DNA of 64,000 nucleotides from Siphlonurus alternatus. Lineage: Eukaryota; Arthropoda; Insecta; Ephemeroptera; Siphlonuridae. Both the position numbers and the translations under genes were made by a program. The notes below the pieces were generated by a model, which searched no databases, was not told the origin of the DNA, and saw only the letters and a program-made list of their open reading frames with translations. How positions within the stretch are numbered: the first letter of the stretch is position 1; each line of letters opens with the position of its first letter. The stretch spans positions 33,989,221 through 34,053,220 of the forward strand of contig OX463781.1 in NCBI GenBank assembly GCA_949825025.1, written 5' to 3'. Shown here piece after piece: positions 51,789-64,000 of this stretch.

Positions 51789-52100
51789 TATTATAATAAT
51801 AATACTGAGGTTATTATTTTTTTTAAAATATTTTCAGGTGTTATATAATTGAGTGGTTTTGCAAATAATTGTGAGAATTTACCCAGAGTAACCCAGATTA
51901 CTTCCTGTAAAAGCACAGGGGCGTAGACAAGGGGGGGGGGGGTTAAGGACACCCCTCCCCCTTGTCTACGCCCTGTGCTTTTACAGGAAGTAATCTGGGT
52001 TACTCTGGGTAAATTCTCACAATTATTTGCAAAACCACTCAATTATATAACACCTGAAAATATTTTAAAAAAAATAATAACCTCAGTATTATTATTATTT
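51789..52100. mobile_element. Second perfect palindrome with a G-run / C-run centre
   Basis: Arms of about 150 bp starting near AATACTGAGGTTATTATTTT and ending GGCGTAGACAAGGGGG, meeting at GGTTAAGGACA. Almost no mismatches. Head to tail with the previous palindrome and 20 bp before the next foldback element. Confidence 0.85.
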
Positions 52101-52121
52101 TTTTTATAATTTTTAAACAGT

Positions 52122-52514
52122 TTAAGGTAGAGATAACGTCGAACAGCTGTTCGACGTAATCCCCTTTGATTAACATGTAAACCTTAGCAAATTGACAAAA
52201 ATTCTGAAATTTTTTTGAGAGGCAGATATTAGTGCCTAAAAGCCATAGCAAAAGTTTCAAAAACATTTAACGAGCCGATTTTTTTAAATTAATTTTTTAG
52301 TTTGGCTCTCCATGGGTAAGCCCTATGCTGAAAATTAAAAAAATTCATTAAAAAAAATCGGCTCGTTAAATCGTTTTGAAATTTTTTCTATGGCTTTTAG
52401 GCACTAATATCTGCCTCTCAAAAAAATTTCAGAATTTTTGTCAATTTGCTAAGGTTTACATGTTAATCAAAGGGCATTACGTCGATCAGCTGTTCGGCGT
52501 TATCTCTACCTTAA
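52122..52514. mobile_element. Complete TTAA foldback element (GGTAGAGATAACGTCG type)
   Basis: 393 bp with TTAA at both ends and near-complementary arms. It is the best complete copy of the type cut off at 1-164 and related to 17642-18029. Confidence 0.9.
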
Positions 52515-53674
52515 TGCTAAACAAATTTCTTAATATATTTTCCAACTATTATGCATGTATTTTTTTCTGTTTTAGTAGCATTAAAAAAAAATGAAAGGAT
52601 AATCCTCAACTTCCAATAATCCGCTTACAGTATATACACAGGAAACGATGAGAAATTACATAATACATAAATATTATTAAGCAAAAAGTCAAATATAAAA
52701 ATTAAAATTTTGACATTCTTGTTCTTAAGAAACTAATTTCAATAAACATGACACCGTATCAAATTTTAACCATCATCTCTATTTATATATTCCTCGATTT
52801 TTTGCATAAATTGTTATAATATAAATGATAATTTGTAATATAGATGGTATAGTATTCTTTATTATATGAGGGTAATTTAACCATTCTTTTTTTATATGAT
52901 ATAACTAATAATAAAACTATATATGACACATTTTCTCATTCCACCAGAAGAAGTGCAAGTATTTCCCCCATATTAAAAACCCAATTAAAAGTTTATTTCT
53001 AGAAAAATATTTCAACTCCTTATAATATTTCTTTTTATGAATTGTCATAACTTCATTACAAACTAATAATAATTAAATTCCACGATCGGAAGTGGAAGTT
53101 CCACTCACAAATTTATTAAATATGTTTTTCCAATTAAAAATTAATTTCTAGAAAAGTGTCTCAGCTGCTCATTAGTTATAATAGTTATATTTAGCGTCCA
53201 ACAGCCTCCTCCTCAGCGGACGTTGTGGCCGGTCATATGCGAGCGCGGGTGGTGCCACTTGTTGTTGACGTCGCGGGAAGCTGCGGTCGCAAAAACCACA
53301 CCGTCTCCGTCACATAGACCTCAAATGAAGTTATTGCATAAATAAGTAGAGGAAAAAAAGTAATACAATGTTTTATTTCAGATTTTTCAGAGGGCAATTA
53401 AGAAACTTTAAATAATAAAAATGACGTATTTGCTTCTTTTCTTGTGACTTAATGACTTAATTAAGAGTTATGACACCGAAAAGAAGCGTGGTAGTCCAAA
53501 CTGAACTTCCAATGATTAAATCTACTTCCCTGTTTCCGAAAAATATGACAAAAATAGCAACATTTTATTAATTTCTGTATTTTTTTTATATCAGACTTTA
53601 ATCTCCATAATATATATAATATATTAATATATATATTATATATATATGTATTATATATATATATTATATATATA
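52515..53674. other. AT-rich DNA, GC-richer island at about 53200-53330
   Basis: The island contains GAGCGCGGGTGGTGCC and GACGTCGCGGGAAGC. TA-rich simple repeats occupy about 53600-53674. No gene seen. Confidence 0.3.
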
Positions 53675-55473
53675 TGTTAGCACCCAAAGCCGAATTCGGG
53701 CAAAAGCCGAAAAAAATGCTCACATCTAGTTCTGCGCATCACGAAATGAGCCAAAGCCGAAGTGAGTTTTTTTTTCGGCTCTGGCGCATTTCATTTTGAA
53801 CAAAACTAGATCTGCTCAAATCGAAATGCGCCAAAGCCGATATGAGATTTTACTTCGGCTTTGGCGCATTTCATTTTGAGCAAAACTAGTTCTGCGCATC
53901 GCGGTTTGAGCAAAAGTCGAAATGATATTTTATTTCGGGTTTGGAGCAAAATTTTGAGCACATCTAGTTTTGCGCAAAATAAAGATGATTTTAATGACGA
54001 GATGATGATTTTAATTTTAATAAGGGGCATTCACAAAGCCTTAAGGCCACATTTAAGGCTCAATAATTTAAGACCAGAAATTTTGGGTCTAAAAAACACA
54101 TCTAAAATCAAGCTTTAAAATATTGAGCCTTAAATGTGGCCTTAAGACTTTGTGAATGCCCCTTAATGATATTAATTTTTTAAAAAGAAAAATAAAAAAA
54201 CTAAGACACTAAACTTATAATAAATATTAATATTGTGACCTAATATCTTTCAAGCGCTGTTAAAAAATAAATTAATTAGGGAAAAAATAATGACCTTAAA
54301 ATGTAATCATACAGTATATACGTATATAGGTATACATACCTTATAAAAAATATTGTAGAATCTGTTGTTTTTATAAAACACTCCATGGCATTTCTGTCAC
54401 TTAATTACTATTTGATTATGTTTTTGTTAAATTAATAATTTTTTTGTTTTAAGAACTGCATCTCAAATAAAGTAGACATATACGCCACACGTTTTAAATA
54501 TAAGTATTCTTTAGATTCACTCGCTCTCACCATTAGAAATATTGTCTGCATGCAGACTCATGCACGCACTTGTAAATTTCATAGTCCCATGTCTTAGAAT
54601 TAGCTATCATGCAATACAGGTTGTTATCGGTACAACGAGATAAGAAAGTAGCCTTTATACCTCTGCAATGAAGTTTAACCCCATTTGATTGCCGTATATG
54701 TTTATGTATTTTGGCTGCTACAATGTTCGAAGAAATAGAACTATTAAATTCACAAGTGCGTGCATGACTATGAGAGCGAGTGAATCTAAAGAATACTTTA
54801 AAACGTGTGGCGTATACGTCTACTTTATTTGAGCTGCAGTTATTAAAATAAAAAAAATTATTAATTTAACAAAAACATAATCAAATAGTAATTAAGTGAC
54901 AGAAATGCCATGGTGGAGTGTTTTATAAAAACAACAGATTCTACAATAATTTTTATAAGGTATGTACCTACGTATACTGTATGATTACATTTTAAAGTCA
55001 TTATTTTTTTCCCTTATTAATTTATTTTTAAACAGCGCTTGAAAGATATTAGGTCACAATATTAATATTTATTATAAGTTTTATAGTGTCTTAGTTTTTT
55101 ATTTTTCTTTTTAAAAAATTAATATTATTAAAATTAAAATCATCATCTCGTCATTAAAATCATCTTTATTTTGCGCAAAACTAGATGTGCTCAAAATTTT
55201 GCTCCAAACCCGAAATAAAATATCATTTCGACTTTTGCTCAAACCGCGATGCGCAGAACTAGTTTTGCTCAATATGAAATGCGCCAAAGCCGAAGTAAAA
55301 TCTCATATCGGCTTTGGCGCATTTCGATTTGAGCAGATCTAGTTTTGTTCAAAATGAAATGTGCCAAAGCCGAAAAAAAAACTCACTTCGGCTTTGGCTC
55401 ATTTCGTGATGCGCAGAACTAGATGTGAGCATTTTTTTCGGCTTTTGCCCGAATTCGGCTTTGGGTGCTAACA
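53675..55473. mobile_element. 1.8-kb hierarchical palindrome
   Basis: TGTTAGCACCCAAAGCCGAA at the left returns as the complement at the right end, and the arms pair almost base for base inward to about 54590 and 54740. The outer 300 bp of each arm are themselves short alternating inverted units built on GCCAAAGCCGAA and TTCGGCTTTGGCGCATTTC. Both outer flanks are TA repeats. No coding sequence. The left arm carries an extra 143-bp hairpin. Confidence 0.85.
54022..54164. mobile_element. 143-bp hairpin MITE inserted in the left palindrome arm
   Basis: Ends AAGGGGCATTCACAAAG and its complement, flanked by AAT on both sides. The matching position in the right arm (near 55125) lacks it, so it is a later insertion. 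Confidence 0.8.
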
Positions 55474-58400
55474 TATATATATAATATATATATGTCAACA
55501 CTTACTATAGTTTCATCAGATATACTAAATGAATTGAAAAATGTTCCACAAAATTTTAATTACCGACAGACAAGACAATGCATAATTTAAATATAAATAA
55601 TATAATAACATTATACTATACTTAACAATTATTGCTTGTACAAAATTATTTATTATAATATATGGTGTATAATACTTATTATAATCTATTAAATGTATAT
55701 AGTGACTATAAACGATACTTCAACTGCGTCAATCTCAAAATAAATTAATGTTCGATAAATTAATAAATCTCATAAATCTGACATAATATTGTTACTATAA
55801 TCAAATTAGCATATATATATATATTCATTGGTTCGGCTGAATCATGATGTCTTCTCCTTGTCAACATATTATCATATTTATTATATTTTTATTTTATATT
55901 AATTTTCATTAAATATATTATTTCTCCTTTTATTTCAGAATTGCATACATTGTGATGATAGTTAAATAAATTAAATAAAAATTTAGCTTTGATGAGCAGA
56001 TACTACGACTAAGGATTCTGTTATCCTGACTGTGGTGAGCGAGACGCAAGGCCGAATCCTTGGTTGGACGGCACAAGCCCCGGGCCTACACTATCACACT
56101 GCACTTTCTTCATAGTGACAAGCGTAATTCCGACGCCATAGAAAAAAAAAAAAATCCCTCGAAGTGTTAGCATGTGATTGAAGGCATGTGTGTTGAAATA
56201 TTAACTATTGTTATGGTAATATTCATGATGATGATGGGTTGTATATGTTCATAAGTCGTAACTGTAAATTAGTTAAAATGATTCGTTTAAGATGTAATCA
56301 TATAAGCCTATTATTATCGGTTTTCTTTTATACTTATGTTTTTTTATTGATTTCGTAAGTAGGTATTAAGATAGTTATATAGTAATGCTATTTCAATGTT
56401 AATATAAATTTGTTCATGTTGAATAATAAATTTATGCATTGCATTTAAATTTATTAAATATTATATTAACTTTAAAATATTTTAATATGAAGCAAGAATA
56501 TTACAAGGAGAAATAAAATAAATTTTATATTAATATTAAAAGCTATAATTGAATTTATAGAATCTTTATTCGCTATATTAGTTTTTGTTTGTTATTAAAT
56601 ATTTTGGTTATTTTATGAAGAAATGTACTTACACAATAAATATATACTGTATATAATAGCTAAAAGTTATTTTCTCAGTGAAAATTCGACAAAGAATTAA
56701 TTGTTCATTAATGTTATTATGCACCATTGATACACAGTGACATGTTATTCAAGCCCACCACGGTGCGTATCAAACACGTTAAATTACACACGTATACACT
56801 TCACGCTTGCATTGTATGGAAGGTCAACATACATAATATGAAGCTTGTGTCGAAACTTTAATAACTATGATTATTTTTTGTATACGATTGAAAATTTTAC
56901 TGTACAAAAGTAATAATTAATTACACACACAACTAAAAATTAAATAACAATTTGTACATAAATGACGTCATGTTTACTTTCCATGCTGATGGTATGAGGT
57001 GTTCATTTATTATTTTTTAATACATAAATTAATTTTCTCCACTTTTATGTTATTGAGTTATCCAATTTAATATTGAATAACCATTTGTATCTTTCAAATT
57101 ATAAGCTCATCAATCGTAAGTCAAATCAGTCGCCTTTGATGCTCAAAAGGACGCCGTGAATCTAGAAATCGATAAATTAGAAGTTGCTTCAGTCAGCTCA
57201 AAACGTCGAAGTGAGGTTATATGACGTTGTAAAAGCAACTCGTGCATGTGACCGTCGATAATTAAGTTGACAATTCTCATTCACATTTGTTTACATGATC
57301 GTGTTTATGCAGATTAGTTGACGACTCATATATATAACATTAAAGCTGTCATCAAAAAGTTCCGTATGTGAATCATCATGTGAAATGTGGACATACTTCA
57401 TATATATATTTAAAGTTATTAAGTTGATTATATAGTTTTACTCTGGTACAAGTATTAAATTAATTTACTTTATCTTTATTTCACGTTTAATTTAAAAATA
57501 TCACGTTCATTTTGATGACACGAAATTCTGTAGTGCGACTTCTAATTTTTACCGTCTTGAAAGTTGAAAGAGTCATGAAAGTTAAGTGCGATTATATATT
57601 TAAATATAAAGGCAAATAAAATCAATGCAAGAAACATGAAAAAGTTAAATAATTCTGTGCGATCGAGGTATCAATCTATATCTATATATATTATATAATT
57701 TTTTTGTATTATAACAAAAAGATATTATAGTATATAATTCCATTGAATGTTTTCAAAACCTATAGCTCTAATATTTTTAACCGAGCCTGCTGGTACTCTT
57801 GATGTATGGAGTTAAAATTTGCAATGCCAAGTTAGGATCGTGGGCTCACTTCTGATGGCGAGATGACCTTTACGATCATCGGTGTCCCCAAACTGAGCCG
57901 TATAAGGTGGAGTCGGACGGTTCCCCACAAGATTGATGGTGCGAGCAAATCTTTATTATATAATTATAGCCGCTGCTAACTTGGCCGGGGATGTGCGAGA
58001 TCGGCCTACAGGATGTCTGCATAATTTCTACATCGTGGAAGATTATTTAGTTTCCACGTATTAAGTTCGATAACTTTAATGTACAGTATACAGTAATTAT
58101 ATTATGTATCACACCTCTGAGGTGCCGCGTGAATTTCAACTTACAGGCGTGTTTTCACCGTATTTTACGTTTTTCATAATATCTGAATTCCACTAACTGT
58201 CAACATTGTCATTAGTTGAAACATTTTTACTAAAATCTGTAAATTTATGACTTAAAATATAGTCAATATGAGCACTTTAACATAAGAAGCACTTCAAAAC
58301 ATGACTTTAAAACATGAGATTATGGTATTTTAATTTTTAGCTTCTCCACTAAACATTCCAAAATATCTGATACGTACAATTATCTACAGAGCCTCCAGCT

Positions 58401-61400
58401 GACGGTGACGCAACCACGGGTCTTCTCGGGTCCCCCCCCCCCCCCATCTGTACCTGCGATCTTCCTCTACGTTGGTACCTGTCCCAGGATGACAGCCCGT
58501 CTCAGAACCAACTCCTTATACGAATATAAATATTAATTCTTTATTATCTTAAACACTTCGTTCAAAAATCAAAATATAATGGAGATGTCGATATTTTGAT
58601 TTCTTTGTTTTATGCCTATTTAAAAATAAAAGAGCATAACGACGTAGTTTATTGCTGGATAATAATATATTGGCACCATGACTTGGCACTGAAGGTCAGA
58701 TCTTTTATTAAAACACGGTAAAATGAGCCTTTTAAGATAAAAGGTTAAAGATATAACACGTTCTATTTTTACATTATGTATATTACACTTACTGCTAGTA
58801 GTTGTGATATTACAAGTATTAATTTATTCCCAATACTACGATGGTGTATATTACATAGCTACTATAAAGAGTATATAAAATAATAATATCATGCATTAAA
58901 AGAAGACATCTTTACCACTTTTGTTCTTACTTAACATTTTAACAAATATTACAGCAGCAGAATTTCTATCATGAATATCGTGATGGAACTCTTCCTAAAC
59001 TTCCCTCGCGTTGAACTCTCCAGCTCAAGGGTGGACTAAAAGTTTTTGTTGTAAGTTCTGGGTTATAGGTGGTGCTATATTCCTCAATACTGTTTTTTTT
59101 TTTTTTTTTGGTGCATGCTAACTGCTAACGGAGGGTGAGGGTTAGACGTGCAATGAATGGTAATATTGATGATATACTCCCATTTCAGTGACACTTTCTA
59201 GGGGATGATTGATGGCGGGAAATGACCCCCTTTCTCAAATGTAAATCCACCCTGGTTGTAAAATTGTGAACTGATCGTGAAGTATCATGCAGCGGTGTGC
59301 CGAGTTGTAGCTTACAGATCTTATTTTACAACGTGTGTAATTTGCACTTATACTTTAAAACACGTTGCAGTGCCTAAAGCGCCAGTTACACATAAAGATC
59401 CAAGCGTCAATTAAGAGCTAGTGATCAACCTTCGCGTCAAGGCCCATCATCAACATCTTTGTCAGCAACCTTTCATTAGCCCGGTGTTGTTGGACGGCTG
59501 TGCACAATGACGGAGCAAATTACACACTCCAAAGTCAATACATCTAAAAGACACGACCCATTGAAATATGATAAGTTTGTACAAATATGGGACTCTTAAA
59601 GAAAACCGCAATGCTATATTCATTCAATATAATTATTTAATGAGGTTTCCTTTTATTGCAGCCTTCTTTCTCTCCATGACTGTGAGTGCATGCACTAATT
59701 TTCAAGATGTTATCACAAATGACTTTTATATCCATCGATAATAGTTTGCAACGCTCAGCTTCTGCTGAAGAAACTAGCTAAACGAGATAATGGATGCAAA
59801 ACAGTCCCTAAATTGCTACTGTGAAAAAGGACGATGATACTAAGTTTTGTCACAGTGCGCGGAGCTTCATTTATTATATCAGTATATTGATATTGAAGGA
59901 ATTAATATCATTGCAACAAAAGATTAGCTCTTTCCCTCTCCCCCTTCCTTAAAGTTTTTTATTTGGCAGTTCGGCAGTCTTCATTTACTTCTATTACATT
60001 GTTGTATAGCACTGACTTTTTAAATAAAGCAATAAACCAGTCTTTATTGATGGTTACAGCTTTACTCAACATTAATTTAAACACTTCGTTTCTCGTTAAA
60101 TATTATATAAGTGGAGGCAAAAGTTAGATTACAAAGGATTAATTCTGATACCTGTATAATATAAACAACTCAGCTGCTGCAAAAAGTAGATTGATACAAG
60201 GTGTTTATCGTCGTAACTCGAATCTTGGTTACTTCAATAATTGATTGTCTGGTTGAATCGTTGAATGATTTTATATAATGCCAGGATTAGCCTGGATTAG
60301 TGTTCCCCTCATATGAGTATTAAAACCAATAAAAGTATGATATTTATGCACCTCGCGACAGTACGAACCTATTGTTATTATTATTTATTATATGTGGTAC
60401 CTCTTTATTTTCCATTTATGTGTTGTCATATATGCAGGACATGCATACATGCGTGCATGAAAAAGGGATTGCTATAATATATACTGGGTGCAGTAATTTC
60501 TCACCTCACCCAAAATTACAATATGCTGAATTTCTTTGTATCCAGCAGGGGTAACTTTCTTGCTGTCCCGAGGAGCATACTTGATTTGTTTGAGGATTGG
60601 ATTCAATCTTGTGACTTCTGCAATGGAGAAGTGTTCTAGGAAAAATTTAATTCTATAAAAAAAATTAAGCAGATGGATCTCATTGAATTGATGATAAAAT
60701 TGTTGGTTTTACGTTTCTACGATGATTTTTATTTATTCTTGGGAATTTATTAACGATCGAAGCGGAAAATCTGTTGTTTTTTTTTTGTTTTTTTAAACGC
60801 TTAATAAGAAAAGGCTTCAATCATATATTATATATAGGCCATCTGCTTGCAATAAGATGTCACTTTCCTGCATATACTTATACTGCACGTGCATGGGTGC
60901 CCGAGGCTATATGGAACAAATAAGGTAAATGCTTGTTTAACGCAAGTTGCCTATGTAGCTTTTTCTTATTGGGCGTTTTAAAAAAATTTGATTTCTTGTC
61001 GTGGCCATTAAAATTTTTCTAAAAATCAAGAAATCATCGCATGAACGTAAAACAAACGACGTTGGTCAGTTTAATAAATAAATTTATAAATATAATAAAT
61101 TGACTTAATAAATTTCAGTGGTAAAATAAATTAGTATAATTTTTCCCCATTCTACGTGGACTTTTGGACGTGTTCTGAGAAGTGCGGTAGCAGACGACGT
61201 TCCGGCGGAGATTGTGACCACCGTGCCCTCGTTGTGGCGGGAGGAAGGAAGCTGCTCCACCAGATGACGGTCTCACACCCTCGAGTGTATGGCAGCAAGT
61301 ACTACTGACGTGATTGCTCGTAACAAGTCGGTTGGACCACGCTGAGGGATATAAATTAAATGTTGCAGAACTCGATGTGTGTTTTAATTACTTTAGGCCT

Positions 61401-61733
61401 CCTCGTACAAGTAAATATATTATGTATGTACCATGCATTTCAGAATAATAAAAAGTTGATGTTATGCAGTACACCGAAATATTTGATAAATATCCTCCTT
61501 GCCAAAACCTCTCGTTTTGAGGTTACAGGCAAAAATGTCATCATCCTAATGGAGCATGTTAATTATAATTTTGTAATGCAGCATAGATGTCAGGCGCCTT
61601 CTACAAGCTTTGAAGTTGCCTAACCTCACGACAAGATGATCAGGCAAGGTGGACATTTATTAATTATTTTAGATATTGAAGCATCACTCAATTATATTAA
61701 GGTTATTATGATTTTTAATACTAATGCTAACGC

Positions 61734-61805
<72 letters not shown>

Positions 61806-62381
61806 TATCTTTATCTCTATAATAACCTATCTATACGAGCCTGGCAATCAAATATGAGTTTAAAAGGCATGTTCACTATAGGTTATAATCACAGTGAAAT
61901 GAGAAAAGAATTTAATCTTTACCTGCCGTGGTTTATAAGCTCCTTTGATCGCCAGGCCTTCAATATTATTGTAAATCAAATTATTTTGCATATCAAAGGA
62001 GAGTTATATGGCTTATTTATAGTATTATAAATAGATACAGTCATCAGTGACGGAGAGCAGGCAATTTTTTGTAGATCGACTTGAGGATTAAAGAAGCGCT
62101 ACTAAAATCGTTTATCTTCAATTATTCTTCATCATATAAATGAAACTGCTGCAGAATATTATGTGTTTGATTGTATTCGATTGTTTGTTTAATAAATACA
62201 TTAATAAAATTGTCAGCTACGAGATTAAGAAAGTCATGTACCTCTCTGCCTCATGTTTACTGTGACGAGCACATGCAACTTTTTGTGTCGCGAGTTCATG
62301 GTTCATGAGAGAAAATAAGAATGATGCGACATTTTTATATAACTGTCGACTATTGATGTGTTTTATTTGCATACCAAGTTA
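55474..62381. other. Gene-poor AT-rich DNA with GC-richer islands
   Basis: Islands at about 56015-56110, 57840-57950, 58390-58500, 59380-59510 and 61150-61345. A run of C lies at about 58432-58445 and a (TA)n microsatellite at 61736-61802. Open frames (for example 61360-61623) have no domain I recognise, and no exon chain could be built. Confidence 0.3.
61736..61802. repeat. (TA)n microsatellite
   Basis: About 33 uninterrupted TA units. Confidence 0.95.
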
Positions 62382-62590
62382 AGGTGGAGTCACATGGCGA
62401 TTTTTACCATGCGACGCGACGCGAATAATGCGCACTTGCTGTAACATCCATTGGCGGCCATATTGGGCGATTAAAAGAAAAAGAGCATCGTAATTAACGC
62501 GATTACCTGCGAATTCGCCGCCGCATAGGATTTCGCAGCTTTTAAGTTAAAATCGCGCCGCGTCGCCGTTGCCGCCATCTGAATCCACCT
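62382..62590. mobile_element. GC-rich MITE, copy B (PIF/Harbinger-like)
   Basis: 209 bp, inverted relative to 44025-44234, with diverged but clearly alike sequence (CGACGCGACGCGAATAA, GAATTCGCCGCCGCAT). TTA on both sides (62379-62381 and 62591-62593) is the 3-bp duplication typical of PIF/Harbinger elements. Confidence 0.75.
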
Positions 62591-64000
62591 TTAATCTTAC
62601 GATTACTCCTGATTTTCATTTGTTTTCCATTAAAGTGTTACGTTACGTTATTTTGTAAGCCTCTGCGCAAAATTCAATTAAACCAAAAGCTACTATCGGA
62701 AACTTGTTAGGCTGTGTATATATTTGACTAATTTCCACTCCATTGATTCATTAACAAAAACGTACGTAGCCGAGCTTGCACCTCAAGATGCTACTCCATA
62801 GAGACTCGAGGACTGGGGGCCGAGCGTGTGTCTGCCCCGAGCTCTCTTCTCCGAGCCTGCCCACGGCCCGCGATCTTTGGCCTTTGCAGCTGGCAGGCAG
62901 GCGCGAAGGCCATTGGAGTTATAGGTTCACGAGGTAACATTGACTGCTAGGTAAAAGCGTAGAGAAACAGCTAGGGAAAGTAATCATTAAAAAATAATTA
63001 AAGAAATATTCAGTGACGCGTATTAGGAAATAAAGATATATTAGTATGTATGTATATTATAAATTTATACAGTTTGGTAATAATATTTAAATCTGACATG
63101 CAAAAGATGAAATAGCCGAGGATGAAATTTTGGAAAACAGATTAAAGATCCGAGACAACTATAATAACGGCTTCCTAATCCTAAAGGTACAAATTACATC
63201 ACCGAAGTAAAAAATAGTCGAATAAAGTGTGTTCTTCAATGGGTGTCCGTTTTAAAAGGCTTTGCGCTCTCCCTCATTCTCCTTTCATGCACCCAGTATA
63301 ATTTTGTCTTATCATTAATTTTCAAATTGTTCCTCATGAAGTCACAGCATGTTTCATCATGAAAGTGTTATATATTCATAAAAAAAAATCAAAGTTAATG
63401 ACAATTTTAAGATAACTCAACATCCATTAATCATAATTGCAAATCTATATATTAAAATATATAATTATAATATGCAGGTTGTTTATCAAGTGTTTTTGAT
63501 GCTACATAAATATACAGCATAGAAGTCTCATAGAACGTGAAGGTTCTTAATTTTGTTGACGATCAGCGTGAGATGGAATCAAAGACTTTGGATGGAATAT
63601 TCGGATTGACCGGCAAAGAATGCGTTATCGTGCACTTCTTAATTATAGTGTTTGATGGGGATAGAAAGAACAATGAGATAACAGAAATTTGTAGTTTTCT
63701 TGTGATAACAATTTTAACATAATATTAATGTTTGCTTTGTGTTATCTTGTAATTATATCTTGTAAATTGATGTTTCAGATTCGGTATAACATCAAATATT
63801 AAAGTGGTGATTGTTTTTGAAAACCTGCATCATAATGCAGCTTACTGATTTAAAATCTTAAACATCTCCATATTTATATTATAACATTAACAATTTAGTC
63901 CACCTTATAGATGATTTGAGTGGATCACTGGATTTGCTAAGTGTACAGCTCGAGACAAAACTTCCGTCACCCCTCGCCATTTTTGGACAGTGTCGCGCTC
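62591..64000. other. Right end of the window
   Basis: A GC-rich island at about 62775-62945 (CCCCGAGCTCTCTTC, CGGCCCGCGATC) and a GC-richer last 55 bases. A 61-codon frame at 63537-63722 begins with GTG and is not supported as a gene. Confidence 0.3.

Noticed and set aside
52039..52594. ORFs on both strands sharing an LLGTNICLSKKFQNFC-like peptide
   Set aside because: The same reading of the TTAA foldback arms also recurs at 1-164 and 17906; it is repeat sequence without constraint.
63537..63722. 61-codon frame near the right end
   Set aside because: Starts with GTG, no domain, no splice sites that extend it. An exon of a gene to the right cannot be excluded.

Overview
This is invertebrate nuclear DNA. 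It is AT-rich, with spliced genes using GT-AG introns and GC-richer exons, and it is full of small DNA transposons. I infer a bilaterian invertebrate, perhaps an arthropod such as a crustacean. I see no mitochondrial, bacterial or viral gene set, no tRNA or rRNA gene, and no CRISPR array.

Three protein genes can be assembled exon by exon, each with an unbroken reading frame across all its junctions. GFM1 (mitochondrial elongation factor G1; + strand, 2470-10011) has 15 exons and 747 residues. RRN3/TIF-IA (RNA polymerase I initiation factor; - strand, 13893-21793) has 11 exons and 603 residues. CENPM (centromere protein M; + strand, 28261-34648) has 4 exons and 196 residues. GFM1 and RRN3 are convergent; RRN3 and CENPM are divergent. 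A short Cys/His-rich ORF on the - strand (1288-1623) has a diverged partner at 12568-12864 and may come from a repeat.

Much of the rest is mobile DNA, mostly palindromic. One family of foldback elements is flanked by TTAA and has ends like GGGTAAGGTAACG or GGTAGAGATAACG. Complete or partial copies lie at 1, 10783, 12131, 16293, 17273, 17642, 25683 and 52122, and two are almost identical. Elements with CAGGG or CAGAG ends and 8-bp target duplications (hAT-like) occur at 22617, 22849, 24369 and 31788. The largest, 5.2 kb at 22849-28053 with 37-bp identical terminal repeats and the duplication AGCTTTAC, sits between RRN3 and CENPM. Removing it and its neighbour would bring the two divergent start codons to about 1 kb apart.

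From about 35 kb to the end I can support no gene. The region is AT-rich, carries more palindromes (including a 1.8-kb hierarchical one at 53675-55473) and contains scattered GC-richer islands of 100-300 bp. These islands could be regulatory DNA of a gene outside the window. The three genes have unrelated housekeeping jobs (mitochondrial translation, rRNA transcription, kinetochore), so nothing suggests a shared pathway; what links them here is transposon insertion in introns and intergenic DNA.
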